A DNA stretch of 56,268 bases. Source: JAXDJJ01 sp034665745 (lineage in GTDB: Bacteria > Actinomycetota > CADDZG01 > WHSQ01). Shown here in pieces: positions 16,150 through 24,091 of this stretch; positions within the stretch are counted from its first letter, which is position 1; the number at the start of each line of letters is the position of its first letter. Below the pieces are notes generated by a model that did not search any database, had not been told where the DNA came from, and saw only the letters and a list, made by a program, of their open reading frames with translations. The translations under genes were made by a program, and so were the position numbers. Location: the NCBI GenBank assembly GCA_034665745.1, contig JAXDJJ010000022.1, positions 1-56,268 on the forward strand, read 5' to 3'.

Positions 16150-16668
16150 GTGGGCGACCTCAGGGCGATAGAAGACATCAACCTTCCGGACTCGGACGAG
16201 AACACTGTGCGCCTCGGAGACCTGTGGGCGGACCAGCCCGCGGTCATCACCTGGCTACGACATTACGGCTGAACGTTCTGCCGACAGCACGTCGCGCAGT
16301 TGCGTGACAGGTATGAGGAGTTCGCCGGAGTGAGCGTCGCCGCGATCGGTATGGGATGGCCGGCGATGGCTGCGCACTTCAAGGAGGACCAGCAGATCCC
16401 GTTCACCTTGTTGATCGATCACGACAAGCAGACGTACCGGGCGTTGCAGATGAAGCATGCGAACGCCTGGAACATCTACGGCCCGCCGGTGTGGATCAAG
16501 GGGATCAAGTCGATCCTCGAGCACGGCAACAAGTTCCCCAAACAAGACCCGTTGCAGCTCGGTGGGATCGTGGTTGCCGACGTGGGCGGAACCATCCGCT
16601 ACACGTTCCGAGCGGGAGCCTCGTCTGAGGTCGCACCTCTCGATGAAGTCGTCGCTGCGTTGCCGTGA
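16150..16668 (+). CDS. Putative selenoprotein: AhpC/TSA peroxiredoxin-like, UxxC
   Basis: Read from GTG at 16150, the frame encodes 40 residues, meets a TGA at 16270-16272, and continues in the same frame to 16668, giving 172 residues if the TGA is read through. Across the TGA the protein reads WLRHYG-U-TFCRQHVAQLRDRY, the active-site context of AhpC/TSA (PRXL2-like) proteins, where the residue at U41 is normally Cys and the partner is C44. Both sides fit the thioredoxin fold (strand AVITWLR before, VSVAAIGMGWP and LLIDHDKQTYRAL after). A hairpin just after the TGA resembles a bacterial SECIS. The likely role is thiol/selenol peroxidase or disulfide exchange. The alternatives are a nonsense mutation or a sequencing error. 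The stop overlaps the next small membrane protein as GTGA. Confidence 0.75.
16278..16299 (+). promoter_or_regulatory. Candidate bacterial SECIS hairpin
   Basis: Immediately after the in-frame TGA, CTGC-CGAC pairs with GTCG-(C)-GCAG: an 8-base-pair stem with one bulged C and a 5-base AGCAC loop (16286-16290) having G in the second position. The loop starts 16 bases from the T of TGA. These features agree with the usual bacterial SECIS rules, as far as I recall them. No folding energy was computed. Confidence 0.5.
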
Positions 16669-16838
16669 GATATCTCCCAGCCGTTCTGATCTTGCTCGGC
16701 GTTGTCGCGTGGGTCGTTATCAACGCCGGTGGGGGCCGCGAGGGTCTAAAGGTCGGTCAGTCGATCCTCATCGTTGTCGGAGGTTTGATCCTGATGGCTG
16801 CGCTGTTCGCACTTCTCGTTACCAAGCCGAACCTCTAA
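16665..16838 (+). CDS. Small two-helix membrane protein
   Basis: A 57-residue protein starting with GTG at 16665, overlapping the stop of the selenoprotein-like gene (GTGA). Hydrophobic segments at about 4-21 and 33-53 are joined by a short polar Gly-rich loop (NAGGGREGLKVGQS), so it is a hairpin in the membrane. I do not recognise the family. The coupling suggests it is made with the redox protein, perhaps to place it at the membrane; that is inference. Its end overlaps glnE tail to tail by 4 bases. Confidence 0.6.
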   Translation: MRYLPAVLILLGVVAWVVINAGGGREGLKVGQSILIVVGGLILMAALFALLVTKPNL

Positions 16839-19459
16839 CCTCCGAAGATCAACGGCTCGGCGTGCTTGCGGACACGTCGCGTTGTACGGAGATACAACTC
16901 TTCAAACTCCTGACGGGGTTGAGCCTCGAAGCCCATCGCAACTCCAAGTGCCTCTAGTTCCTCTGGTTTCGTGGTCAAGGCGTCTCGGGGCTTGCCGGCG
17001 AGCAGGAAGTAGCGGTTGCGCAGTTTCATCAGAAATTCGTACGAGACCTCGAACACCTCTGCCGCTCGATCTTCCAAGAAACCGAGTTCGTGCGCGGCAT
17101 GAAGCGCATCGATGGTGTTCGGTTTGCGAAGCTCAGGGTGTTCGTTCCCATGCTGCAACTGGATCAGTTGCACGGCGAACTCGATGTCGGAAAGGCCGCC
17201 GGGGCCAAGTTTGAGATGGCGTCGTGGATCGGAGCCGCGCGGGATGCGTTCGCGTTCCATCCGCGTTTTCAAGTGACGCATCTGCGCGATCGCGTCGGGT
17301 GACAACTGTTCTGGGAACGCGAGCGACCGGCTAAGCGCAAGGAAACGTCCCCCCAACTCCGTATCCCCCGCGGCAGGTCGAGCCTTGGTTAGGGCTTGAT
17401 GCTCCCAGGGTTCGGACCATCGCTCGTAGTACTCGGCGAACCCACCAAGCGAACGCGCCAGCGGGCCCTTCTTTCCTTCAGGTCGAAGGCCGGGATCGAT
17501 GCGGAAGGCTTGGCCCTCGGGGGTTACCTCGCCGATCGATTGCAGAAGCTCTTCAGCCATCTGTTCGGCTGCATGGGGATCGCCGTCGTGAACGAACATG
17601 ACGTCGATGTCCGATGAATAGCTGAGCTCGCGGCCCCCGAGTTTTCCCATCCCGATGACGGTGAAGGGGAAAGAGAGATCGGTCAGCGCGGCTTCTAGAC
17701 ACGCGTCGGCAAGGTCCGCCAAGCCCACCCCGACACTGTCCTGGTCGATCGTCGCACCAAGGTCGGCAACCGCTACTCGCAACATCTCTCGCCGTTTGAA
17801 ACGCCGCAATCCATCGAGACGATCCGCAGGCTCTCGCCACTCGAGGGACGCACCGGCCTCCCGGACGAGGCGCTCCCGGTCCTTCACCGGTCCCGGACCA
17901 TCCGGATCGGCGATCGAGGCGAGCTCCTCGGGGACCTGAACCAGAACCTCGCCGAGGAGCCGACCGCTGCCAAGGAGCCCAGCTAGGAACGCGATGCCGG
18001 GGGGGTTGTCGCGCAGGGCGCCGAGCAGATCGAGGCGCCCTTCGAGCGCCTCACCCAAGCGCAGGAAGTGGAACAAGCCAGCGTCCGGCATCGGGGCAAC
18101 TGCCAGCGACCGGAGCAACGCCGGTGTCAGCACCCGCATCAACTTGGCCCTGCGCGAGGTTCCGGACACCAGGCCCTCGAGGGTCCGAGCAGCCTTGTCA
18201 ACATCGCGGAACCCAAGAAGACGCAACCTCTCGCGGAGGCCCTCCTCGGACATGCGGGGGCCGCCGGTGTCCGCCAGCGACTCGATCATGGGCCTGTAGA
18301 AGAGCTTCTCGAACCGGTTACGCACGTCGGAAAGCACCGCGCGATGAGCCGCATCGAAGCGATCCGCAGCGGACGACGATGGCGAATCCTTGAAGCCCAT
18401 GACCCGCGCGAGGCGGCTTCTGCCCTCGTCATCCTCTGGGAGGTGCCTTACGCGGCGCTCTTGCCAGAGTTGCAGCCGGTGCTCGACGCTTCGGAGCCAC
18501 CGATACGCAACACCGAGACCCGCAGCATCGTCCTCGGCGACGTAGCCGCCATCAACCAACCCTGCAAGAGCATCCAACGTGTTCCCGCCTCGCACCGAGG
18601 GATCGCTCCCCCCATGCACCAGTTGCATCAACTGGACCGAGAACTCGATGTCGCGGATGCCGCCCGGTCCGAGCTTCACGTCGGTCGCATCGGCGCCTTT
18701 GCGTCGTGACGATCTACTCGCTTGTTCCTCGACGCGCTCCTTCATCTGGCGCACGCTCGCGACCCGCTCTTCCGAGATATCGCCCGAATAGACGAACGCG
18801 CGCGTTCCGTCCATGAACTCCTGACCGACAGATCTCTCGCCCGAGGACGCGCGCGCCTTGATCAACGCTTGGTACTCCCATGGCTTTGCCCACCGGCGGT
18901 AGTACTCGAGATAGCCGTCCAATGAACGAACAAGCGCTCCGCTCTTTCCCTCTGGTCGCAGGTTCGTGTCGACTAGGAACGCCTGACCTTGCGGCGTGTG
19001 TTCGCCGAGAAGACGGACGAGAGCCTCAGCAGACTTCGTTGCAATCGCGATATCACCGACCGCAATGAACATGAGGTCGATGTCGGAGTAGTAGTTGAGC
19101 TCGCGGCCCCCGAGCTTCCCCATGCTGATCACCGTGAGATGTTCTTCTGCACCGATCTCATCGAGTGCCGCAACGATGCATGCATCGGTTACGTCCGATA
19201 ACGCACGCCCGACAGCTTCAAGCGAGATCTCACCTGTCAGGTCGCGCGCCGCGATCTCGACCACTCGCATGCGTTTCTCTAGCCGAACACCTGCATATCC
19301 ATCACGAGTAAGCCGTGCGCGCATGATGTCGACGTATCCATCGCGTGTCGGTAACGACGCGTCGGAAGAAAGCAGAGAACGCGTCGATTCGTCCGAAGCG
19401 AGCAAATCGGACATCGTTTTACTCGCGGCACGCACGGCAACACTGCGCGCATCAGTCAT
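16835..19459 (-). CDS. glnE: Glutamine synthetase adenylyltransferase/deadenylase
   Basis: An 874-residue bifunctional enzyme that adds or removes AMP on glutamine synthetase. Two nucleotidyltransferase domains are seen: the N-terminal adenylyl-removing domain with MGKLGGRELNYYSDIDLMF (113-131) and the C-terminal adenylyl transferase domain with MGKLGGRELSYSSDIDVMF (604-622). Each is followed by a GPGGIRDIEF or GPGGLSDIEF motif. Its target would be Tyr402 of GlnA. Actinobacterial GlnE is often near 1000 residues, so the N-terminus here is about 100 residues short. No ribosome site is seen at the ATG; instead a GTGTAATTTCACAC near-palindrome lies 1 base upstream. Confidence 0.95.
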   Translation of the reverse strand: MTDARSVAVRAASKTMSDLLASDESTRSLLSSDASLPTRDGYVDIMRARLTRDGYAGVRLEKRMRVVEIAARDLTGEISLEAVGRALSDVTDACIVAALDEIGAEEHLTVISMGKLGGRELNYYSDIDLMFIAVGDIAIATKSAEALVRLLGEHTPQGQAFLVDTNLRPEGKSGALVRSLDGYLEYYRRWAKPWEYQALIKARASSGERSVGQEFMDGTRAFVYSGDISEERVASVRQMKERVEEQASRSSRRKGADATDVKLGPGGIRDIEFSVQLMQLVHGGSDPSVRGGNTLDALAGLVDGGYVAEDDAAGLGVAYRWLRSVEHRLQLWQERRVRHLPEDDEGRSRLARVMGFKDSPSSSAADRFDAAHRAVLSDVRNRFEKLFYRPMIESLADTGGPRMSEEGLRERLRLLGFRDVDKAARTLEGLVSGTSRRAKLMRVLTPALLRSLAVAPMPDAGLFHFLRLGEALEGRLDLLGALRDNPPGIAFLAGLLGSGRLLGEVLVQVPEELASIADPDGPGPVKDRERLVREAGASLEWREPADRLDGLRRFKRREMLRVAVADLGATIDQDSVGVGLADLADACLEAALTDLSFPFTVIGMGKLGGRELSYSSDIDVMFVHDGDPHAAEQMAEELLQSIGEVTPEGQAFRIDPGLRPEGKKGPLARSLGGFAEYYERWSEPWEHQALTKARPAAGDTELGGRFLALSRSLAFPEQLSPDAIAQMRHLKTRMERERIPRGSDPRRHLKLGPGGLSDIEFAVQLIQLQHGNEHPELRKPNTIDALHAAHELGFLEDRAAEVFEVSYEFLMKLRNRYFLLAGKPRDALTTKPEELEALGVAMGFEAQPRQEFEELYLRTTRRVRKHAEPLIFGG

Positions 19460-19537
19460 CGTGTAATTTCACACTACGCTGCGCGTTCGCTTGCATACCT
19501 CTACCGCCTAGCGTTCTGTCCCATCCACAAAAGATCT

Positions 19538-19563
19538 ACCTACCTTTTCAGGTTTAGGTAGGT
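19538..19563. repeat. Inverted repeat between glnE and the NlpC/P60 gene
   Basis: A perfect 7-base inverted repeat, ACCTACC (19538-19544) and GGTAGGT (19557-19563), around a 12-base centre. It lies in the longest intergenic gap (19460-19704), upstream of both divergent genes. It could be an operator or an RNA hairpin. The rest of the gap shows no further element I can name; a CTTGC-GAA-GCAAG mini-hairpin lies at about 19667-19679. Confidence 0.4.
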
Positions 19564-19704
19564 GGCCGGGCGCCGCGACCACCCGTAACGTGTCGCACTT
19601 ACTTACGGCAAGGCTCCCCCATACGCGGGCATCTGATTCACACATCTAGAGGTTGGGTGCGCGGGCCTTGCGAAGCAAGCAAGCACATGGAGGTGGTTTC
19701 TCTA

Positions 19705-20226
19705 ATGGCTGGCAAACACGCGTGCGCGCGGGCAGCGATTGCACTAAGCATCACGGGGATGATCCTTACGGCGGCCCCTCAATTGGCTCAAGCACAGGAC
19801 TCGCCTACATGGCAGCAGCACCGCCACAGGGTGATCGAGCGGGCTCGAACCGCTCTCGGCACCCGCTACAGCTACGGCGGCACATCTCCTAGCTCGGGCT
19901 TCGATTGCTCCGGATACACCCGGTGGGTCTATGCGAACCACGTCGCCTTGCCCCACTCTTCGATGGACCAGTTCAACATGGCCAGCCGAAAGGGCTTCAA
20001 GCGCGTCTGGAGGATCCGGAACCTCGAGCGTGGAGACCTCGTCTTCTTCAAGACCACGAGCGCTCGCGTCGGTCACGCAGGCATGTACATCGGGCGGGGC
20101 CGGTTCATCCATTCGAACTCGTCGGGCGGACACGTCAGGATCAGCTCGATCTGGGATCGCTACTACTACAAGCCCCGCTTCGTCGGCGCGACCCGTACGC
20201 CGTACACACAGCGGTACCGTCGCTAG
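19705..20226 (+). CDS. Secreted NlpC/P60 endopeptidase
   Basis: A 173-residue exported cell-wall peptidase. A signal peptide (1-30, cleaved after QLAQA) is followed directly by an NlpC/P60 domain. The catalytic Cys is C68 in FDCSGYTRWVY, the His is H124 in VGHAGMYIG, and H136 in RFIHSNSS completes the site. It cuts peptide stems of peptidoglycan. The ATG at 19705 has GGAGGTGG 8 bases upstream, which favours it over the ATG at 19687. There is no substrate-binding domain, so it is a minimal member. It overlaps glnA2 tail to tail by 4 bases. Confidence 0.93.
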   Translation: MAGKHACARAAIALSITGMILTAAPQLAQAQDSPTWQQHRHRVIERARTALGTRYSYGGTSPSSGFDCSGYTRWVYANHVALPHSSMDQFNMASRKGFKRVWRIRNLERGDLVFFKTTSARVGHAGMYIGRGRFIHSNSSGGHVRISSIWDRYYYKPRFVGATRTPYTQRYRR

Positions 20227-21569
20227 AGGATCGGTAGGTAGCGCTTCACCTCGTAGGGCGACACGTACTCCTTGTACTGATCCCACTCGGTGCGCTTATT
20301 CCGCAATAGGTACTCGAACACTTCCTCACCCAAGGTCTCTGCGACGAGCTCCGAGCGTTCCATCTCGGCAAGAGCCTCGTTCAGGTCGTCGGGCAAACGA
20401 CTGATCCCGTTCGACCGGCGCTCGGCTTCAGTCATCTCGTGGATGTTGTCTGCTGCCTCGGCAGGAAGTTCGTAGCCTTCGTCGATCCCTTTGAGTCCCG
20501 CCGCGAGCATCACGGAGAACGCGAGGTACGGGTTGCAAGCGGGATCTGGTGACCGGAACTCGATGCGCGTCGATTGATCCTTGCGCGGTTTGTACATCGG
20601 CACGCGGATCAATGCCGAACGGTTGTGACGTCCCCAGCACACATGAACGGGGGCCTCGGTCACGGGATACCCACGACCGGACACAAGACGCTTGTAGGAG
20701 TTGACCCACTGGTTCGTTACGGCCGTGATCTCGCGCGCATGCACCAGGAGACCTGCCATGAATGCCTTCGCGACCTTCGAGAGGTGATACTCGTCGCTCG
20801 AATCGTGGAACGCGTTCTGATCACCTTCGAATACCGATAGATGCGTGTGCATCCCGGAACCGGGGAGCTCGGTGACGGGCTTGGGCATGAAACTTGCGAA
20901 CATGCCGCGCGCCGCGGCCATCTCTTTTACGACAAGGCGGTACGTCATTATCGAGTCGGCCATGGTCAGAGCATCCGCGTGACGGAGGTCGATCTCGTGT
21001 TGCGACTGGGCCACCTCGTGGTGCGAGAACTCGACCGGGATGCCCATGCGTTCGAGAACGCCGATCGTGTCGCGTCGCAGATCCTGCGTCACATCCAAAG
21101 GGGTCAGGTCGAAGTAGCCGCCATGGTCGATCGGAGTTGGATCGTCCGCACTCTTGAACAGGAAGAACTCCATCTCAGGGTGGACGTAGAAAGTGAACCC
21201 TCGCTCGGATGCTTTCTCGAGGTTCCTCCGCAACACGTAACGAGGGTCTCCCCAGAACGGGCGACCATCGGGTGTGTAGATGTCGCAGAACATCCGCGCG
21301 ACGCCGCCCTCTCCACTCTCCGAGGTCGACGGCATGATCTGGAACGTGCCGGCTTCGGGACGAGCCAACATGTCCGACTCCTGGACACGAGCGAAACCCT
21401 CGATGGCAGAGCCGTCGAAACCGATCCCCTCGTCGAACGCTTGCTCGAGTTCCTCAGAGGTGACGGCGAACGATTTCAGGAAGCCGAGGACATCGGTGAA
21501 CCACAGCCACACGAGACGGATCCCCCGCTCCTCGACCGTCCTAAGGACGTAATCCTGTTGTTTCTCCAC
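20223..21569 (-). CDS. glnA2: Glutamine synthetase-like protein, GlnA2 type
   Basis: A 448-residue GSI-alpha-like enzyme, paralogous to GlnA at 14114. Metal and ATP motifs (HPEMEFFLF, GSGMHTHLS, NRSALIRVP, RIEFRSPDPACNPYLAF) are kept. The adenylylation tyrosine is absent: the equivalent site reads NIHEMTEAE with H377, so it should escape GlnE control. Actinobacterial GlnA2/GlnA3 paralogues include gamma-glutamylpolyamine synthetases, so the substrate may not be ammonia. The GTG start at 21569 lies 11 bases from a GlnR-type operator. Confidence 0.92.
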   Translation of the reverse strand: MEKQQDYVLRTVEERGIRLVWLWFTDVLGFLKSFAVTSEELEQAFDEGIGFDGSAIEGFARVQESDMLARPEAGTFQIMPSTSESGEGGVARMFCDIYTPDGRPFWGDPRYVLRRNLEKASERGFTFYVHPEMEFFLFKSADDPTPIDHGGYFDLTPLDVTQDLRRDTIGVLERMGIPVEFSHHEVAQSQHEIDLRHADALTMADSIMTYRLVVKEMAAARGMFASFMPKPVTELPGSGMHTHLSVFEGDQNAFHDSSDEYHLSKVAKAFMAGLLVHAREITAVTNQWVNSYKRLVSGRGYPVTEAPVHVCWGRHNRSALIRVPMYKPRKDQSTRIEFRSPDPACNPYLAFSVMLAAGLKGIDEGYELPAEAADNIHEMTEAERRSNGISRLPDDLNEALAEMERSELVAETLGEEVFEYLLRNKRTEWDQYKEYVSPYEVKRYLPIL

Positions 21570-21580
21570 GCCCGGAGCCT

Positions 21581-21618
21581 AGTCCCGGCGAGTTTCGGGA
21601 AAGTTACGAGCCAACTAC
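21581..21618 (-). promoter_or_regulatory. GlnR-type operator between glnA2 and nadE
   Basis: On the minus strand: GTAGT (21614-21618), 6 bases, GTAAC (21603-21607), 6 bases, GAAAC (21592-21596), 6 bases, GGACT (21581-21585). The central GTAAC-n6-GAAAC is a perfect match to the GlnR half-box, and the whole has the same 11-base period and unit order as the box upstream of glnA. It fills the 58-base gap between the two divergent genes, ending 9 bases before the nadE start, so it could govern both. Confidence 0.75.
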
Positions 21619-21627
21619 CCTTTAGGC

Positions 21628-23301
21628 ATGGTGCGCGTAGCGCTCGCCCAGATGAACCAGGTCGTCGGCGACATCTCGGGCAATTCCGGAGCTGTTGCCC
21701 TGGCGATGGAGCGCGCGCGGGACGAAGGAGCCCAGGTCTTGGCGGTACCCGAGCTGGCGATCACCGGATATCCACCTGAGGACCTTCTCCTGAAGAAGAG
21801 CTTCGTCGCCGCGAACGTCAAAGCGGTTAAGGAGTTGGCAGCTGCGTCGACCGACGTGTTGACCATCATCGGGTTCGTGGATCCCGGCGACGATGTGCTC
21901 TACAACGCGGCCGCGATCTGTCTCGACGGAGAGATCAAGGCCGTTTACCGGAAGCAGCTTCTTCCGAACTACGGGGTCTTCGACGAGCGCCGGTATTTCA
22001 CACCCGGTACGGAACACATCTTGGTCGATACCTCGTCCGGCATCATCGGCGTGTGCGTGTGCGAGGACGCGTGGAGTGCCACCGGCCCACTCGTGAGTCA
22101 GGGAGATGCCGGAGCTCAGCTGGTCGTGAATATCAATGCATCTCCTTTCCACAAGAACAAGCTCGAGGAGCGGTGCGCGATGTTGGGCGAGCGAGCGAAG
22201 AAGGCCAACGCTTCGATCGCGTACGTGAACATGGTTGGAGGTCAAGACGAGCTGGTGTTCGACGGCGGATCGGTCGTCGTCGATCCCGGGGGTGAAGTCG
22301 TGGCCCGCTTCCCACAGTTCACCGAGCACTTCGCATGCGTTGACGTACCCCTGGGGACCAGTGGGGGCAAGGAGCGCTCGGACGTTCGGCACGTAGACGC
22401 GCAACTTCGGGCGGTGGAAGGCTCAGTCGAGACCGCGGTGGCACCGGTTCTGCCCGATGCGCAGGAGATGTACGAAGCCCTGACTCTGGCGTTGCGCGAT
22501 TACCTGGAGAAGAACGGGTTCGAAAAGGTCGTTGTCGGATTGTCCGGAGGGATCGACTCGACCCTGACCGCAGCGATCGCGGTGGACGCGCTCGGCCCCG
22601 GCAACGTTCTTGGGATAGCGATGCCGTCCGAGTACTCGTCATCTCATTCGATCGAAGACGCCAAGCAACTCGCGGCCAACCTCGGCATGGAGATGCTGGA
22701 GATCCCCATCACTGCTCCGTTCCATGCCTATGCGGAAGTCATGCGCGATGCGTTCGGACCCGTCGAAAGCGGACTAGCCGAAGAGAACCTCCAAGCTCGG
22801 GTCCGAGGCAACCTCCTCATGGCGACCTCGAACCGCTATGGACACCTCGTCATCGCAACAGGCAACAAGTCGGAGATGGCGTGCGGGTACGCCACCTTGT
22901 ACGGGGACATGGCAGGAGGGTTTGCGCTCCTAAAGGATGTGTTCAAGACCGAGGTCTACGACCTGACCCGCTACCGCAACTCCGTCTCAGCGGTGATCCC
23001 TGACAACGTCGTGACCAAGCCGCCGTCGGCCGAGCTGCGCCACGATCAGAAAGACTCGGACTCGCTTCCCCCCTACGACGTGCTCGATCCGATCCTCGAG
23101 GCCTACATAGAAGAAGATGCGAGCCTGCCCGAGATCGTTGCGCTGGGTTTCGATGCAGCGGTGGTCGAGCGGGTCGCCGCGATGGTCGATCGGGCCGAAT
23201 ACAAGCGGAGGCAGGCCGCTCCAGGGCCGAAGGTCACCACGAAAGCGTTCGGTCGTGACCGTCGGTTGCCGATAACCAATAGATGGAGAGAAGGTCGGTG
23301 A
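21628..23301 (+). CDS. nadE: Glutamine-dependent NAD+ synthetase
   Basis: A 557-residue two-domain enzyme that amidates deamido-NAD to NAD+ with glutamine-derived ammonia. The N-terminal nitrilase-type glutaminase has the triad E42 (VPELAITGYPPED), K109 (YRKQLLPNYGVFDE) and C145 (VCEDAW). The C-terminal synthetase has the PP-loop SGGIDST (306-312). It is of the roughly 560-residue bacterial type, shorter than the 680-residue mycobacterial form. A GlnR-type box lies just upstream, and the GlnR-like gene follows after 5 bases, so it sits in the nitrogen regulon. Confidence 0.96.
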   Translation: MVRVALAQMNQVVGDISGNSGAVALAMERARDEGAQVLAVPELAITGYPPEDLLLKKSFVAANVKAVKELAAASTDVLTIIGFVDPGDDVLYNAAAICLDGEIKAVYRKQLLPNYGVFDERRYFTPGTEHILVDTSSGIIGVCVCEDAWSATGPLVSQGDAGAQLVVNINASPFHKNKLEERCAMLGERAKKANASIAYVNMVGGQDELVFDGGSVVVDPGGEVVARFPQFTEHFACVDVPLGTSGGKERSDVRHVDAQLRAVEGSVETAVAPVLPDAQEMYEALTLALRDYLEKNGFEKVVVGLSGGIDSTLTAAIAVDALGPGNVLGIAMPSEYSSSHSIEDAKQLAANLGMEMLEIPITAPFHAYAEVMRDAFGPVESGLAEENLQARVRGNLLMATSNRYGHLVIATGNKSEMACGYATLYGDMAGGFALLKDVFKTEVYDLTRYRNSVSAVIPDNVVTKPPSAELRHDQKDSDSLPPYDVLDPILEAYIEEDASLPEIVALGFDAAVVERVAAMVDRAEYKRRQAAPGPKVTTKAFGRDRRLPITNRWREGR

Positions 23302-23306
23302 GTTAG

Positions 23307-23996
23307 ATGGCGATAACGGTGCTGTTGCTGACCGACAGCGCGCGCGATGTGCGCGAGCTACTGCCGAACTTCCCGGTCGCCCCCTACTTGGTCCTTCAGG
23401 CTCCCTTGAAGACGACGATGTCCGAGGACCTCATCCCGATACATCCCGATCTCTTGTTGATCGATGCGAACCATGACTTCGAAGCTGCCGAAGAGGCGAC
23501 GCGCAGACTGTCCCTTGCATGGGAGACGGGCCTGCCACCGATCGTCGTTGTCGTCGACGATGACAGCATCGGTCGGTTCCGGTACGAACTCGGCGCCGAC
23601 GATTTCCTTCTGACCTCTACGAGCACCGGTGAGATATCCGCGCGCTTGTCGATGGCCACGCGGCGTGCCGGGTTAGGTGACGAAGCAACGGTGCTTCGCA
23701 TCGGGGATCTCACGGTCAACCCCGACAACTACCAGGTGTACGTGCGCGGCCGGCCGCTCGACCTCACCTACAAGGAGTTCGAGTTACTGAAGTTCCTCGC
23801 GCAGCGACCGGGTCGGGTCTGCGATCGCGACCTGCTGCTCCGCGAAGTCTGGGGGTACGACTACTACGGAGGCACCCGAACCGTCGATGTGCACATCCGA
23901 AGGCTGCGCGCGAAGCTCGGAGCCGAACACGAGGCACTGATCGAAACGATCCGCAACGTCGGTTACCGGCTGGTGCCGCGCCCGCGCGAGCGTTAG
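23307..23996 (+). CDS. glnR: GlnR-like orphan OmpR-family response regulator
   Basis: A 229-residue protein with an atypical receiver (about 1-115) and an OmpR/PhoB winged helix (about 125-228). The DNA-binding part (LDLTYKEFELLKFLAQRPGR, then GGTRTVDVHIRRLRAKLG) is almost identical to the pattern I recall for actinobacterial GlnR. In the receiver the acidic pair and the conserved Lys are lost, while D53 in LLLIDAN and T9 remain, as in GlnR, which works without a kinase. No histidine kinase is adjacent. The context agrees: nadE 5 bases upstream, and glnA, glnE and glnA2 nearby with GlnR-type boxes. Confidence 0.85.
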   Translation: MAITVLLLTDSARDVRELLPNFPVAPYLVLQAPLKTTMSEDLIPIHPDLLLIDANHDFEAAEEATRRLSLAWETGLPPIVVVVDDDSIGRFRYELGADDFLLTSTSTGEISARLSMATRRAGLGDEATVLRIGDLTVNPDNYQVYVRGRPLDLTYKEFELLKFLAQRPGRVCDRDLLLREVWGYDYYGGTRTVDVHIRRLRAKLGAEHEALIETIRNVGYRLVPRPRER

Positions 23997-24016
23997 ACCC
24001 TTAATCTCTGTCCCGA

Positions 24017-24091
24017 GGGCCCCTAGCTCATCAGGTAGAGCACCGGACTTTTAATCCGGCGGGCAGGGTTCGAGTCCCTGGGGGCCCACCA
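24017..24091 (+). tRNA. tRNA-Lys (TTT)
   Basis: A cloverleaf with 7-base-pair acceptor GGGCCCC/GGGGCCC, a D-arm GCTC/GAGC, anticodon loop CTTTTAA (anticodon TTT), T-arm CAGGG-TTCGAGT-CCCTG, discriminator A and an encoded CCA at 24089-24091. It starts 20 bases after the GlnR-like gene. The final A of CCA is also the A of the ATG of the next gene. Confidence 0.96.

Noticed and set aside
16270..16272. TGA as evidence of an altered genetic code
   Set aside because: Several other genes in the window use TGA as an ordinary stop, and this is the only in-frame TGA that I found inside a conserved protein.
19564..19704. Possible c-di-AMP (ydaO/yuaA) riboswitch before the NlpC/P60 gene
   Set aside because: The conserved core segments of that riboswitch, as I know them, are not seen in this stretch.
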